Positions 22,174 to 34,899 of a stretch of 64,000 nt of DNA are shown in pieces. The stretch is taken from contig NW_022881614.1 of assembly GCF_003369915.1 (NCBI RefSeq), forward strand, positions 5,229,001 through 5,293,000, read 5' to 3'. The notes beneath the pieces were generated by a model, which searched no databases, was not told the DNA's origin, and saw nothing but the letters and a program-made list of their open reading frames with translations. This stretch comes from Drosophila miranda. Lineage: Eukaryota; Arthropoda; Insecta; Diptera; Drosophilidae. Each line of letters begins with the position of its first letter. Position 1 is the first letter of the stretch. The position numbers and the translations under genes were made by a program.

Positions 22174-23797
22174 AGTCCCACCTGAACGATAGGTGGCCAG
22201 GGCTGAGGGCGACGCGCCATCTAGCGGAAGTCCAGGGAGGCTCGATGGTATATGGGACATCGGGGGAGCTGGAGCCGCACTGGGGATATAAGAAATAGAA
22301 TAGGATTAGTTATATGTATTAGTAAGGGAAAAAGGGATAAATAGGAGTGAAAATATTAGAAAACGTGGATTGGATTATGGAAATCGTGGAGCGTAGACGG
22401 AAGAGTAACGTCGAAATTTGAAATTTTGTGCTTAAAACAGAAAGTTTGAAGTGAGTACAGAAAAAAGGGGGCGAGAAAATAGGTTGTAATGCAGAAAATT
22501 TTACTCACAGCCGGCAAGGAATATAGCCACCAGAACCGGGCCAGAATGTTTCCTGGAGAGGAACACTGGAGTTCGAGAAAGTCGACTGCAGAGAAGAAGA
22601 CTGTCCAACGTGAACCTGAGTGAGTTCGTTCCAGTTGCGCGTGTGTGAGCCAAGAAGCGCGGGACGTGTGAAGGGGGAGGGTGAAAGAGGACGATTTAGC
22701 TGCCAGGGCGATTCTAGCCACATCGCACGGTCGTTGCATCGCCTTGCAGTGCGTGCCACACGTTTGGTCTCAGTCACCACGTAAAAACCCCGAAACCCTA
22801 TTTACACACACACACGCGCACACGTATACACGGACCTATATAAATTTAGGGCTGACCGGCCACGGCCAGCGATCGCCCACGTCGTTTGAACTTAAAAAGA
22901 GAAACATAATCCGCACTCCAAACACCGTTCCACATTAAATGTTATTTTGTTCCGTGTGTTGTCCTTTATTTAGTATTAAGTATTAGCTTAAACCGTTTAA
23001 CGTAAAATCTTGGCCATTGAACTAAATATGTACATATGTAAAAACACCAACACCTTTCACGAACCTAAATCTGCGAGCAGCTGTTCAGTTCCAGAAGATT
23101 AACCCTTAGTGGGTGACGCGGGGATCCCATCAGTCCACCGTATTTGGTCGAACGATTTGTGGAAAAATATTGTTTATTGTTTATGTCCCGGGACCCTTAA
23201 CAAGAGCTCTTGGTAGGTTAAGTCTCTGTAGGGGCCCGAGTTAAATGAACTCCCGTAAAACTGGATCCACTCATCTACACATATTCCATTACTTATGGGT
23301 GAGGGTATCCCTGTTGGTTGAACGAAATTTCAGCAGTTATTTCCGTGTTTGCCTTTGTGTCGAACGTTTTGGTGTTTCGTTTTGGTTAGTGATAATTTGG
23401 AGTATATCTATTTATTTATGAGAAAGATGAAATTGTCAATTTATAATTAAGCTTGGATATATACTGAAGCATGATGCAGTAAATTAAAATAGAGGGAGGG
23501 CGCGTGCCGAAAGCCATGGCTTAGCCCAGCCGTTACCGTTCCAGCATTGGGTGGCCAAAATGAACGTTGTGTTCGGTCACAGGTAGGGCGGCGCGCGAAG
23601 TGATAACACCCAAGCTTCACCCACTTGATAGCCGTCTGTTTATGATTTTCCTTGTCTTTAGGTTGTTGTTAGTTTTGATGTCCCGAGAAGTAGTATGTCT
23701 CCCTTTTTGTCTACATTTGGCGGGCAAGGGGAACTACCCAGCCCTGGGGTCGACAGCTAGTCGGCATTGCCCCCTGGGAAACAAGCCAAGTGTAACA
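22174..23797 (+). repeat. Element A LTR-b, shared by the two tandem A units
   Basis: 1624 bp, TATATAAA at 22837-22844, ending AACA before the primer site at 23800. It serves as 3' LTR of copy 1 and 5' LTR of copy 2. Confidence 0.8.
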
Positions 23798-24982
23798 AAT
23801 GGCGCCCAATATATTTTCGAATTCGCATGCATCTGGACCGACGCAGGTTCGGGTGGTATTACAACAAATGTCACTTGCGCTGGTAAAGGCAGATGCGGGG
23901 AATGAAAAAAAATAATAAATTTTGTGGAGAAGACGACAGCTCGCGAAGTGCAGTTTAGCTGTCCCGGCAGAAGTCGCTGCTGCAGGCTTAAGGTGAGCGT
24001 AAAGCTGGTCCTTAATGGCGCGGGGTGATTGATGCTAGGGATGGATAGACGGGGGCAGTTAACGGAAATATAAAATATGTGATAGGGACTTACGAATTAC
24101 AGTTGATCATTTTGTCGCTATTCGATGTCGCAAGTGAACGTAAGTCACTGCCGTTCAACAAAAAAAATGGATTGGGGTTTGCGACGGACACATTGCCTGG
24201 TGGACTGTGATATCGAATAAATCTGTGATGAAATGTGATATTGGAATAAGTTAGAGTAAGTCATGTAGGTAAATGTTCATTGTAGTTTCGCACCTGCTTG
24301 TTTAAAACAAAGCCGCTTTCGTGTTTTTGAACCTGTTGTCTGTCTGCCGAGAGGTGGTGAGGAGTAGGTGGCCCGGGAGACGTAAAGACAACCCGCGATG
24401 CATCTGTTGTCATGGCAGATCGGTATGATGGATGACAGGAACAAATCACAAGCAAAATGAGCTCATGCACAGTGAGGCTTCTCGTTTATCGGCCATCGCT
24501 TAGAGCGATGACTAGAGTAGATGACAGGCCACACAAAGGTGGTGTTCGTAATTGTAGGATATCCGTAGGGCGACTGTCAAGTGGAGCGCAGAAACTGGAG
24601 CGGTTACTGGTCCCGGCTAGTCACGTGTCCCCCTCTTAATGAATCTTGTAAGAAGAAGAAGAACTGTTAGGTATTTTTGTTGTTAGGTTTTGTGTTGTGT
24701 TGAATGTGTTTGAAGTTTGAGTGTCTTAGGTGTCGACCGAATATACATGTATGTTATTATTTATTTATTTATTCAAATATTTAATTGCATATATCTCTTT
24801 AACGGCGCTAGTTGGCGCAATATTTATATCGGTATTTATTTATCGGAGTATTTATTGGTCCGAAGCGTGGTGTTATTTATTCTTGCTAGTTATTTCATTG
24901 GGTATTTATTTCTTTATTTATATATATTATCTTAGTTTAGGAGTTTCCCTTTTTTTTGTAGTATTGGTGTTGCTCGGTGCAG
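23798..24982 (+). other. Element A leader, copy 2
   Basis: Primer site at 23800 followed by leader nearly identical to 11086-12272. No gene seen. Confidence 0.7.
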
Positions 24983-26546
24983 ATGCCACAAGAAGGGTGT
25001 AGTCGACAGTATCATACGCGATCACGCGGAAACAAAACAGTGGACCAGATAGGAGAAGTGTCAGGGGCGATGTTTGATCAAGATCGGGAGGAACTTGGAG
25101 CTGTGGGTGGGTTGCCAAGAACACCGGTCCAGGCCAGGTCAGAAGAATGGCCAATGTCCGATCCTACACCCACGCTTGCTTCCGAACTGGCATAGCAGTC
25201 AACGTATCGTTGGCTCAGGCTCATGCGACACACAGGGCAGCGAACACTGACTCTATTCGTCGGGTGTTGCAGGAAGAGTTGCGTAAGGGGTTCATCGAGA
25301 TGATACACCAACTCAACGAGGTACTCCAGCCGGTTAGACAGCTGCAGCAGCAGAAGGAACCGCAGCGGGAGGAGGTTCACCACGAGCAGGAGTATCGAGG
25401 AGCAATCCCGAAAAGGAAGCCGTCTAGCACGACTGATGCGCCGATTCCGCCACCAAAACCATTTTTGGCTCGCTCGGGGCGAGGTGGTATTGGTCCGGAA
25501 CCGTCTTCAGGAGTAGGACCGACCGCATCCAGTGAGCAGCATCAACGGTGGGCATCAAGCGCGAAATGGGCGAAACCCGATAGCACTCAGACACTCGGGT
25601 CAGGGTCGTGGCGAGAGTAGGAGAGCTGGTGGGATTCCTCGAGAAGATCCGCATCCAAATCCCCCGGGTTATAGACCTTGGCCACGGTGGGGCCGAGTCG
25701 AAAAATGGGACGTGACGTTCGACGGAGACAGCAACAAAATGACAGTCGAGGATTTTGTGTTCCGAATTGAATTCCTACAAGCCCAATGCCGCTGTCCGTG
25801 GGATGAAGTTCTGAAGGGTTTCATCACCTGGTTACAGGAAACGAGCGGGAATGGTACTGGCAGTACATCCGTGATCATGGCGGTGGTGTTTGGCAGGAAC
25901 TAAGGGGCGACTTAATTGCTCGTTTCCGAGGCACGGCGTCGAGTTCGACCGCATGAGAGAACTGCGAGTAAGAATGCAGCGGTCAAACGAGAGTGTGGAA
26001 GACTTTTTCCATGTCATGAGAAAGCTCGCGTCGAGGTTGGAGATGCCACCACCTGAAAAGGAGATGGTAAAAATCGTCAAAAATGCACTCACAGATGAGA
26101 TAGCTAGTTTCGTCTACGGCTTAAGGTTTTATTCCTTACACCAACTGAGGGATGAGTGCGTGGAAATAGAGGCACATCTGAAGAGGAAGGCTCGATCTTC
26201 GTGGCGAGGAGCACCCAAAGCCACAAACTATGGTCGCGGGGCGAATGCGAACGTCAGCGAGGTTGCGCAGGATCGGTCGATTAGCGATGAAGAGGCAGAG
26301 GTCATTGAGGAAGCGCAAGTGACACAGCGGGTTCCACAGAAGTTGATTTGCTGGAACTGCGGGCAGACCGATCATGGCTTTAGGGACTGTATGGCATCGG
26401 AGAGGCGAATGTTCTGCTACCGGTGTGGAAAGCCCGATGCATATTGTCCAACCTGTCCGAATTGCGCGGGAAACGTGAAGAGGGGTGCGAGCATTCGCCA
26501 AGCAGGCGAATCACGCTCACAGAAGGAGCCTACGCAGAGAAAGTAG
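24983..26546 (+). pseudogene. Element A gag, copy 2
   Basis: Starts at the ATG at 24983. A one-base deletion at about 25194 ends the N-terminal frame. Further breaks follow, including the shared capsid shift at about 25836 and a private one-base deletion at about 25940. The C-terminal half up to TAG 26544-26546 is open with the same knuckles as copy 1. It keeps the 19-20 bp lost in copy 1, so the two gags were copied before that deletion. Confidence 0.85.
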
Positions 26547-26789
26547 AAGAAAATAAAAATGAATTAGATAGACGTAATTTGCATGCTAGGTTAAGGAACT
26601 TATCATATAAAGAGCGCTTAAAAAATTATTTAGAAACCCGAAATAGAATATTTTCTGAACTACGAGTGGATAGTATGCGAGCACTGTCGGTGCGGGTGAG
26701 AAAGGCGAGATCCCGGTTTAAGCAAAGGCGAGCTATGAGGAGGCAGCTGATTGCTTCAGTAAAGCGTTGTTGCAAGAAAGACCCGAGAG
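26423..26789 (+). pseudogene. Element A pol, 5' segment cut by copia (copy 2)
   Basis: As in copy 1 it overlaps the gag end at -1 and is interrupted at GAGAG (26785-26789). A few substitutions separate it from copy 1 (for example near 26608-26620). Confidence 0.75.
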
Positions 26790-29700
26790 TGTTAAAGTTA
26801 TTTTATTTGTAAGACAGCAGAAGATCAGTATACAGAATTATATGTGCTTCCGAGTAACATACGCAAGAGACGGACGCCGAAAGAAGAATATCGATATGAG
26901 AACATCGATATGCAGCAGGGCACATGCGCAGTGTTGTTAGAGATCAATATCTAATTATCGTGGCGTTCACTTTGAACACTCCTCCTCAACACAACGCATG
27001 TTTACAAACTTTAAATATACTTAACTAATATCCAATAACATGTCAAGCACTTATAAACGATCTTTTAAACCAAATGCGAATACAAATTTATGGTGCTTAA
27101 CCTTGGCTAAGTTCTTTGTGAGGACATCTGCTATCATCTCATCGGTTGGCAGATACGCAATGTTGACTTCACCTCTCTTGAGAACCTCTCGAATATGATG
27201 TATCTTGACGTCGATGTGCTTTCTACGTGCATGAAACATGGGGTTTCTAGCAAGCTGCTGTGCTCCAATGTTGTCGCCGTACATCTGAATAGCTGACTCC
27301 TTGGACATCAGCTTCAAGTCAATCAGTAGGCTGCGAAAGTATATCGCCTCTTTTGCTGCAGATGATAAGGCTATGTACTCTGCCTCCGTGGATCTGAGGG
27401 CAACCGTCGATTGCTTTCTTGACTCCCAAGAAACCGCTCCTCCTGCCAACATGCATACATAGCCAGTGAATGACTTTCGGTTCGTCATATCACTTGCCCA
27501 ATCTGCATCAACAAAACACTCAATTGCCTTTCCTTGCTTTGTGTAGCATATCTCCCAGTCGATAGTTTTTGCCAAATATCGAAGGATGTGCTTGGCTGCC
27601 GCTTCATGCTCGGAATGAGGATCCTTGTTACGTTGTGCTAATTTGTTCACCGAATGCGCAATGTCCGTACGAGTCATAACAGCAAGATAAGATAACTCTC
27701 CAATTAGCTTTTGGAACGATGTGATGTCGACCCTGCGGCAGTCCTCTTTGTTGCATGCCACCTGGTAACCAGCTTCAAGAGGCGTGGACGTCTGTCGACA
27801 ATCTTTCAAATTGTACTGTTCGAGCAACTCTCTAATATACTTCCGTTGGCTGATTGAAATCGCACCCGTACTGCCTTCACGTTTCACCTCAATACCTAAA
27901 AAGTATTGCATAGGCCCGATGTCAACCACATCAAATTCTGCTGCGATCTTTATCTTGATATCAGATATATCATCTAGGTCCTTGCACGCCAAAATAATGT
28001 CATCTACGTAGACAGCTATTAGACACATATTTTTACCTGGCTTTTTTACCAGAGTTCGTTGACAGTCGGTATAAAACCAATGCGTCTCAGCGTTGCATCC
28101 AACGAAGCGTTCCACACTCTTCCTGATTGTTTTAGACCATATATACTTTTGTGAAGCCTCAAAACGTGATTTGGGTGAACTTCGCTGATGAAGCCCTCAG
28201 GTTGTCTCATTAAAACCTCATCCTCCAATTCGCCGTTGAGATACGCCGTGACAACATCCATTTGATGTAGGTGGAGACCATGTTCGACTGCAAGTGTAAT
28301 TATCAACCTGATAGTTGCGTGGCGTACAACTGGTGCAAATGTTTCCTTGTAGTCGATCCCGTAGCGTTGGCTACAACCTTTCGCCACCAGACGTGATTTG
28401 AGCCTGTTCACGCTTCCATCCGGATTGGACTTAACTGCGTAAACCCATCTGCATCCAATGGACTTTTTCCCGCTAGGCAATTTAGTAAGCGACCACGTGC
28501 CGTTCTTCACGAGAGATTCGTACTCGTCCTTCATTGATGCTTTCCATATCTCGCCTTCAGTAGACCGTTCAGCTTGTGCGTAGTTTTGTGGAACTTGTAC
28601 GTCTGCTGCCAGTATCGCATTGAGCATATCATACTGCTTCCTTGGTCGTCCTGGTTTGCCCGTCCGTACTATGGTTGGGCGTCCTGGTCCTCTTATTGGT
28701 TCTGGAATTACAAGAATGTCATTACTAGACCTAATCTCCTCCTGATTTTCTGGCTCATTTTCTGGATCTTTAAATTGCTCGCTATCCATTTCGGGTTCAG
28801 AGTCCTGGTTTTGTTGAACCTGAATTGATGCCATGTCATTGGAACATGATGCATCTAGTTTGCCCCCTTCAGGTTCTACAAAAATGACATCCCTACTCTC
28901 TACGAGTTTCCTGGTTTCTTTACTGACCAAACGGTATGCTTTGGCTGTATCCGAGTAGCCCACCATTATATACTCTAAGCCTTTCTGTGCGAACTTTGAT
29001 TTCTTTATTTTATCTAGAGCTATCGCTACTGAGCCAAAAACTCTTAAATGCGATACCACTGGCTTTCTACCTGTCCATATTTCAAAAGGTGTCACCCCGC
29101 TCAAGCAGCTGCTTGCCACTCTATTTCGCAAATACGTGGCAGTTCGAATCGCTTCTGCCCAATAGCATTCACTTAACCCAGCATGCAGCAGCATACTTCT
29201 TGCCATTTCTACCAATGTTCTGTTGGCCCTTTCTGCAACTCCGTTTTGTTGAGGTGTATATGGCACTGTTAAGTTTTGCTTTATTCCATTTTGGTTTAGG
29301 TAATTATCAAAAACGTTTGATATGTATTCTCGGCCATTGTCGCTTCGTAAAACCTTGACTTTTCTCCCAGTTTGGCACTCAACTTGACTTTGAAATTCTT
29401 TAAAAGCCTCGAAAACCTGATCTTTGGTTTTTAGGAAACTTACTGATACATATCTTGAACAATCATCAATAAATGTGGCGAAATATCGATTGCCTCCCAT
29501 TGACTGCTTTTGCATTGGACCGCATACATCAGTATGTTTTAAGTCTAGAACGCCCTTTGACCTGTTTGTGCTCGATTGAAATGGTTGCACGCAAATTTTA
29601 CTTTTTGCGCATGTTGCACACACTTGTTTTGGCTTGTATATGCCCTTGAGACCTATTACCATCTCCTTGTTAACCATTTCCTTTAATGCGTCAAAATGTA

Positions 29701-31704
29701 CGTGGCCGAACCTATTGTGCCATTTGAATGCATATGAATGCAACATTTACAATGTTCATACACTTTTCCTGATTGTCCTGAAACATAAACAATCCATTTT
29801 CCAGATGTGCCTTTATAACTATTTTTCCGTTTTCAAAAATCATCGCTTGATTTTTCTCAAACACAACTTTTTTTCCATGTTTTAATAGTTTTGTGACCGA
29901 TATAAAATTGTACTGCAAATCTGGTACCAAGATAACCTTTTCCAGCGTAACGGATCTATCACCGAACTTTACTTAAACAGTTCCATGCCCTTCAGCAATA
30001 AGTGATTTACCGCCGGCTAAAAATACTTTTTGATTATCTTCCGTGAACGACACAAAGCGTTCCTTGTCACAACATAGATGCGCCGTTGCGCCACTGTCTA
30101 TGCACCATGCATTTAACATCTGGTCATTTGGCTTAGCTAAACTTAGGATTGGTACATATTTTTCTGGTTCCACTTTGGCATATTCGGTTACGCAAAGCAA
30201 TGTACCCAATCTTTCCCCGCTTTTACTGTTTGCGCCCTTGTTGTTTGCTCCTTCCTGCTTGCTTTTAGCACGGCATTCCGATTTAAAATGCCCTTCCTTT
30301 CCGCACTTAAAACACTTTTTGCCCTTCTTAAAGTTTTTCTTAAAATTGTTGTTGTCATAACTGACGTGTAGTTCCGCGCTACTTGTAATTTCCTTGCTAA
30401 TGCTATTTTCCTGCCTATTCGCTTCTTCAGAAATTTTTATTTTTATCATGCTCAAGCTCGGCAAATCATCTCGCGTCTCAATCGCAACAACAAAACTTTC
30501 ATACGATTTAGGCAAACCATTTAGCAACACAACTGATAAGATCTTTTCATCAACCTTTATGTTGACCTCTGCTAAAGCCTCGTGTACCACCTGGAATTTC
30601 CGCAAATATTCCTGTGCACTTATACCATCCGACATTTTTAACGTCAACAATTGTTTAATTAAAAGCACTACCCTTGCTGGTCCGCTTGGCCTGTGAATTT
30701 TATTTAGTTTTTGCCATGCCTGTGACGACGATACACAATTTTTAATATTGTTTAGTTGGGTCGATTTAACACAAAGTAAAATTGACGCCAACGCCTTTTG
30801 ATCCTTTAGTTCAAAAGCTGCACGTTGCTCATTTGTTGCACTTTCACTAAGCTCAATTTTGTCACTGATGATTGGCCACAAATCATTTTGTATGAGAACA
30901 CATCAAAACTTCCCATGTGCTATAATTGTTTTCGTCCAGTTTCTCAATATATTGAAATTCATATTGCCACTCATTTCTTATACTTATTGTCCCACAGTGC
31001 AAAATTTGTAACTGTCGATCGTCTCATGCACAAAGCAACTACGACGACAATACTGTTGTCCGTGTCTTTCTTTTGTTTTTTCGTTTTCTCTTAAGTATCC
31101 CTCCGAGTTGCTATTTACACACACACACACTCGGGATTTTCTAAGGCTTGGTATACACACTTTTGGGTATACACACTCGCGGTTTCGTGCGGCTTGCCAT
31201 ACGCACTTTTTGGTATACACACTTGAGTCTCCGTTCGCTTTTGTGTTTCTTGATCCGTTGGGACTGCTTTATTTTGGACTTTAAACCACGGCAACGGTCC
31301 GATTCGCTGCAAAATTCTAATCAAAAAAACACAATGCGAATCTCCGTTGAATTTGTTCAACTTGTTCTTTTGCCTTTCTATGTACACACATACACTAATG
31401 AGTCTATGCCATTTTTTTAGCACTGCTTTTCACTAAGCACCAAACAATGTTTATTGTTTCTCACTGTTTCTGTTTTATACTGTTTCTGGGTGAATTGGTG
31501 TCTGGGCCCATAACCTGTTAAAGTTATTTTATTTGTAAGACAGCAGAAGATCAGTATACAGAATTATATGTGCTTCCGAGTAACATACGCAAGAGACAGA
31601 CGCCGAATGAAGAATATCGATATGAGAACATCGATATGCAGCAGGGCACATGCGCAGTGTTGTTAGAGATCAATATCTATTTATCGTGGCGGTCACTATG
31701 TACA
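26790..31704 (-). mobile_element. Copia-type retrotransposon in element A pol (copy 2)
   Basis: 4915 bp with LTRs at 26790-26978 and 31516-31704 and GAGAG duplications at 26785-26789 and 31705-31709. Same site, orientation and three LTR mismatches as copy 1; the right LTR has three additional private substitutions, including its terminal AACA becoming TACA. It is therefore a passenger of the A duplication rather than a second insertion. Confidence 0.93.
27051..30974 (-). pseudogene. Copia-type gag-pol, more degraded (copy 2)
   Basis: It shares both frameshifts of copy 1 (frames 29746-28046 and 28115-27051). It adds a nonsense codon in the protease region (TAA at about 29974, a Gln codon in copy 1), plus a 5-bp deletion and a 2-bp insertion near 30900-30950 in the gag N-terminus. 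RT (YVDDIIL), RNase H and integrase motifs are otherwise preserved. Confidence 0.9.
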
Positions 31705-31709
31705 GAGAG

Positions 31710-34700
31710 TTTTTGCAGAAATCTCTATAATGGGCGAGTCCGTGCGAGGCCTGTTGGATTCAGGCGCTACACACAGCATGCTAGGGTGTAATGGTCAGGA
31801 ATTCCTGGAGAAGCTGGGCGTGGAGGCTCGTCGATATTCTTATATAGTGAAGGTAGCGAATGGGGAAGATCGCGCAATCGTTGGCCGAGTAGAATTACCG
31901 GTGAAATACAAGGAAGAGTTAAAAAGATTAACGTTTTTCGTATGCCCTTTCTTGGAACAGGAAATTTAATTGGGCGTAGACTTTTGGCGGGTATTCTCAT
32001 TGGCTCCTGAGGTGATGGGAGAAGGTCCAGAAGGGGCATCTCACAGATTAGTGGAAGAAGTGCTGGCTGATCAAGTCGCTCACTATGTGGAAGGCCCGGA
32101 GAAGAAGATAGTGCAGGAAGAATGGGAGTTGTCAGAAAAGCAAAAGGCAGCCTTGGATCAGGTGAAGGCACAGTTTCTGACTTTCGAAGCCGTAGGCCTG
32201 GGGAGGACGTCGAGAGAGACTCACAAAATTCAGTTGGTGGAGAAGGCCGAGCCTGTGAAGGATCGACATTACCCGCTGTCGCCAGCGATGCAGGAAGTGG
32301 TGTGTGGTGAGGTGGACAAAATGTTGGCTTTGGGAGTCATCGAGTACAGTGATAGTCCGTGGAGCGCCCGTACCACCGTGGTGCGAAGGCCGGGCAAAAA
32401 TCGTTTCTGTCTCGAAGCCCGAAAGCTCAAAAAAGTAACCATCAAGGAAGCTTACCCACTTCCTAGCATCGAGGGAATTTTGTCGCGTCTCGATCAGACG
32501 ATATATATCTCCAGCGTCGACTTAAAATTCGCTTTTTGGCAAATCGAGCTGGACGAGCAGAGTCGACCATATACGGCGTTCACGGTGCCGGGACGGCGTC
32601 TGTACCAGTTCCGTATGATGCCCTTTGGCCTCTGCAACGCCGCACAACGCCTATGTAGACTGGTCGATAAGGTGATTCCGGTGGAGATGCGTTCAAACGT
32701 CTATGCGTATCTCGACGACTTGCTGATTATAGCTGAGGACTTCCAAACGCACGTGAAGATTCTGCGACAGGTTGCCGAGCGTCTACGAGAAGCAAATTTA
32801 ACGATAGGGCTGAGCAAATCTCATTTTTGCTATAGAAACATTAAATACCTGGGATTTATAGTGAGAGGAGGAGCGCTGAAGATGGATCCGGATCGTGTGT
32901 CGGCCATTTTGCGCATTCCCGAGCCGCGATCTGTTCGAGAATTGCGTAGTTTCCTGGGAACTGCGGGCTGGTACCCGCGCTTTATGAAAAACTATGCTGA
33001 GATGGCCGGTCCGCTCACAGACGCCCTGAAAAAGTCGGGAAATGGAAAGTTTAAATTGACGGAGGAGGCAAAACGAGCCATGGGGGAGCTAAAAGCTGCA
33101 CTCACCTCGGCACCAGTCCTGGTACACGCGGATTTCAAGCGGCTCTTCTACATACAGTGCGACGCCTTACATTATGGGGTAGGAGCCGTACTCTTCCAAC
33201 GGGATGACGAGCAGAACGAGAGGCCCATAGCGTTTTTCTCTGCCAAACTGAATTGCCACCAAAAAAACTACTCGGTGACAGAGAAGGAGTGTCTGGCAGC
33301 CCTCATGGCGATCCTTAAGTTCCGTCCGTACGTAGAGCTTATGCTGTTTACAGTCATAACTGACCACGCCAGTCTCAAATGGCTCATGACCATGAAGAAC
33401 CTGGATGGTCGCTTAGCTCGTTGGTCCCTTCAACTGCAGGCCTTCGATTTCGGCATAGAACACCGGAAAGGAGCGGACAATGTATTGAAGAGATGGAAGT
33501 GGATCCGAGTAGTGTCTTGGGCTTTGAAACAGTGGAGTTTGAATCTGGAGAATATCAGGAGTTAAGGAAGGAAATAACAGAGAACCAAGACCGCTTACCT
33601 GATCTCCAGATTTGTTGACGGCATGATATTCAAGCGCATGCGCTTTGAACGATTGGATGATCAACTGGAGGGCGCCGTCTGGAAATTGTGGGTTCCGAGT
33701 TCGCTGACGGCCGCGTTGATAGAGAAAGCACATTCGGAAGAGAAGACAGCGCACGGAGGAATCGCGAAAACCTTGCACTTATTGCGTAGGCAGTTTTACT
33801 GGCCGAACATGGCGATAGAGGTGCGGGATTATATCCGACGGTGCACCGTGTGCAAGGAGTCAAAAGCGCCGAATTATCGGATGCAGGTCGGGATGGGGCA
33901 AGAAGTGGTCTCTGAGCGCCCGTTCCAAAAACTTTATATTGATTTTTTGGGCAAATATCCGCGGTCAAAGAATGGTCAGGCGTGGATATTTATTGTAGTT
34001 GACCAGTTCTCTACGTTCACATTCCTAAAGACCATGACCAAGGCCACAGCAAAGGAAGTTGTGAGATTCCTCGTTCACGAGGTGTTTTACAAGTTTGGAG
34101 TGCCGGAGATGATTCACTCGGACAATGTGGCTCAGTTCGTCTCGAAAACTTTTAAGGAGATGACCGATGCATTCGGAGTCACTCATATGTATGAGTATTC
34201 TCCGCAGAGTAACGCAGCCGAACGCGTGAATCGCACAGTACTCAGCGCGATTCGGGCGTATCTGGAAGACGATCACCGGGACTGGGATGTGCATCTGCCG
34301 GAGATAGAACTGGCTATTAGGACCTCGGTTCACGAGGCGACAGGCGTAACACCGTTCTTTGCAGTCTTCGTGCAGCAAATGTATTTGCATGGGTCATGCT
34401 ACAAGCTGGCAAAGCGACTTCGGTCAATCGGCGAGCATGACATATCGCTGCTGGAGGGTCAGGACAAGCGACAACTCATCCAAGAGAGGATTCGCGCTAG
34501 TTTACATCAGGCATACGAGCGTAGTAGGGTAAGGTACAACCAGCGAGCTCGGGGGTTCTACGCGAGGCCGCGACAAGAGGTATTCCGCCGAAATTTTGTC
34601 CTTAGTGACTTCGGCAAAGGCTTTAATGCCAAGTTCGCGCGCAAATTCATCCGATGCCGGGTAGTGAAGCCAGTAGGAGAGAACGCGTATGCTCTGGAGG

Positions 34701-34753
34701 ACATTAACGGCCGTCCCATAGGAGTGTACCACGCCAAAGACCTGAGAATGTAG
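31710..34753 (+). pseudogene. Element A pol (copy 2)
   Basis: Protease segment 31730-31969, TAA at 31967-31969, then a long open protease-linker, RT and RNase H frame 31970-33565, and integrase 33623-34753. It has the same TAA and the same two late frameshifts as copy 1 but not the 19440 shift, so the RT frame (531 codons, YLDDLL at about 32708) is unbroken. The Arg in the GWYRRF motif is Pro here (about 32972). Integrase has the same HSDN-Val change as copy 1. Confidence 0.9.
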
Positions 34754-34899
34754 TGAGGTGTGGGTGTGGCCTACGTTGGGCGCGGCAGAAGAAGGCAGGG
34801 CACGCCGGCGTGTGCTCAATAGTGTTCCGGAATCCGGTGGGCATGCCCACGCGTATGTTGTCCCTCCTGGGACTGACGACATACTCGTGGTGGTGTTCT
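34754..34899 (+). other. Element A 3' untranslated segment (copy 2)
   Basis: Duplicate of 22028-22173. Nothing else seen. Confidence 0.5.

Larger units (their letters stand above)
9484..23797 (+). mobile_element. Element A, copy 1: Ty3/gypsy LTR retrotransposon carrying a copia-type insertion
   Basis: Order: LTR-a, primer binding site, leader, gag, pol (protease, reverse transcriptase, RNase H, integrase), LTR-b. Without the inserted copia it is about 9.4 kb with LTRs of about 1.6 kb. No env frame follows pol; only about 145 bp separate the pol stop from the LTR. The second A unit (22174-36260) shares LTR-b, so the two form a tandem array rather than two separate insertions. Gag and pol are both broken, so the copy is not autonomous. 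Relatedness to element B is clear throughout pol. Confidence 0.88.
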
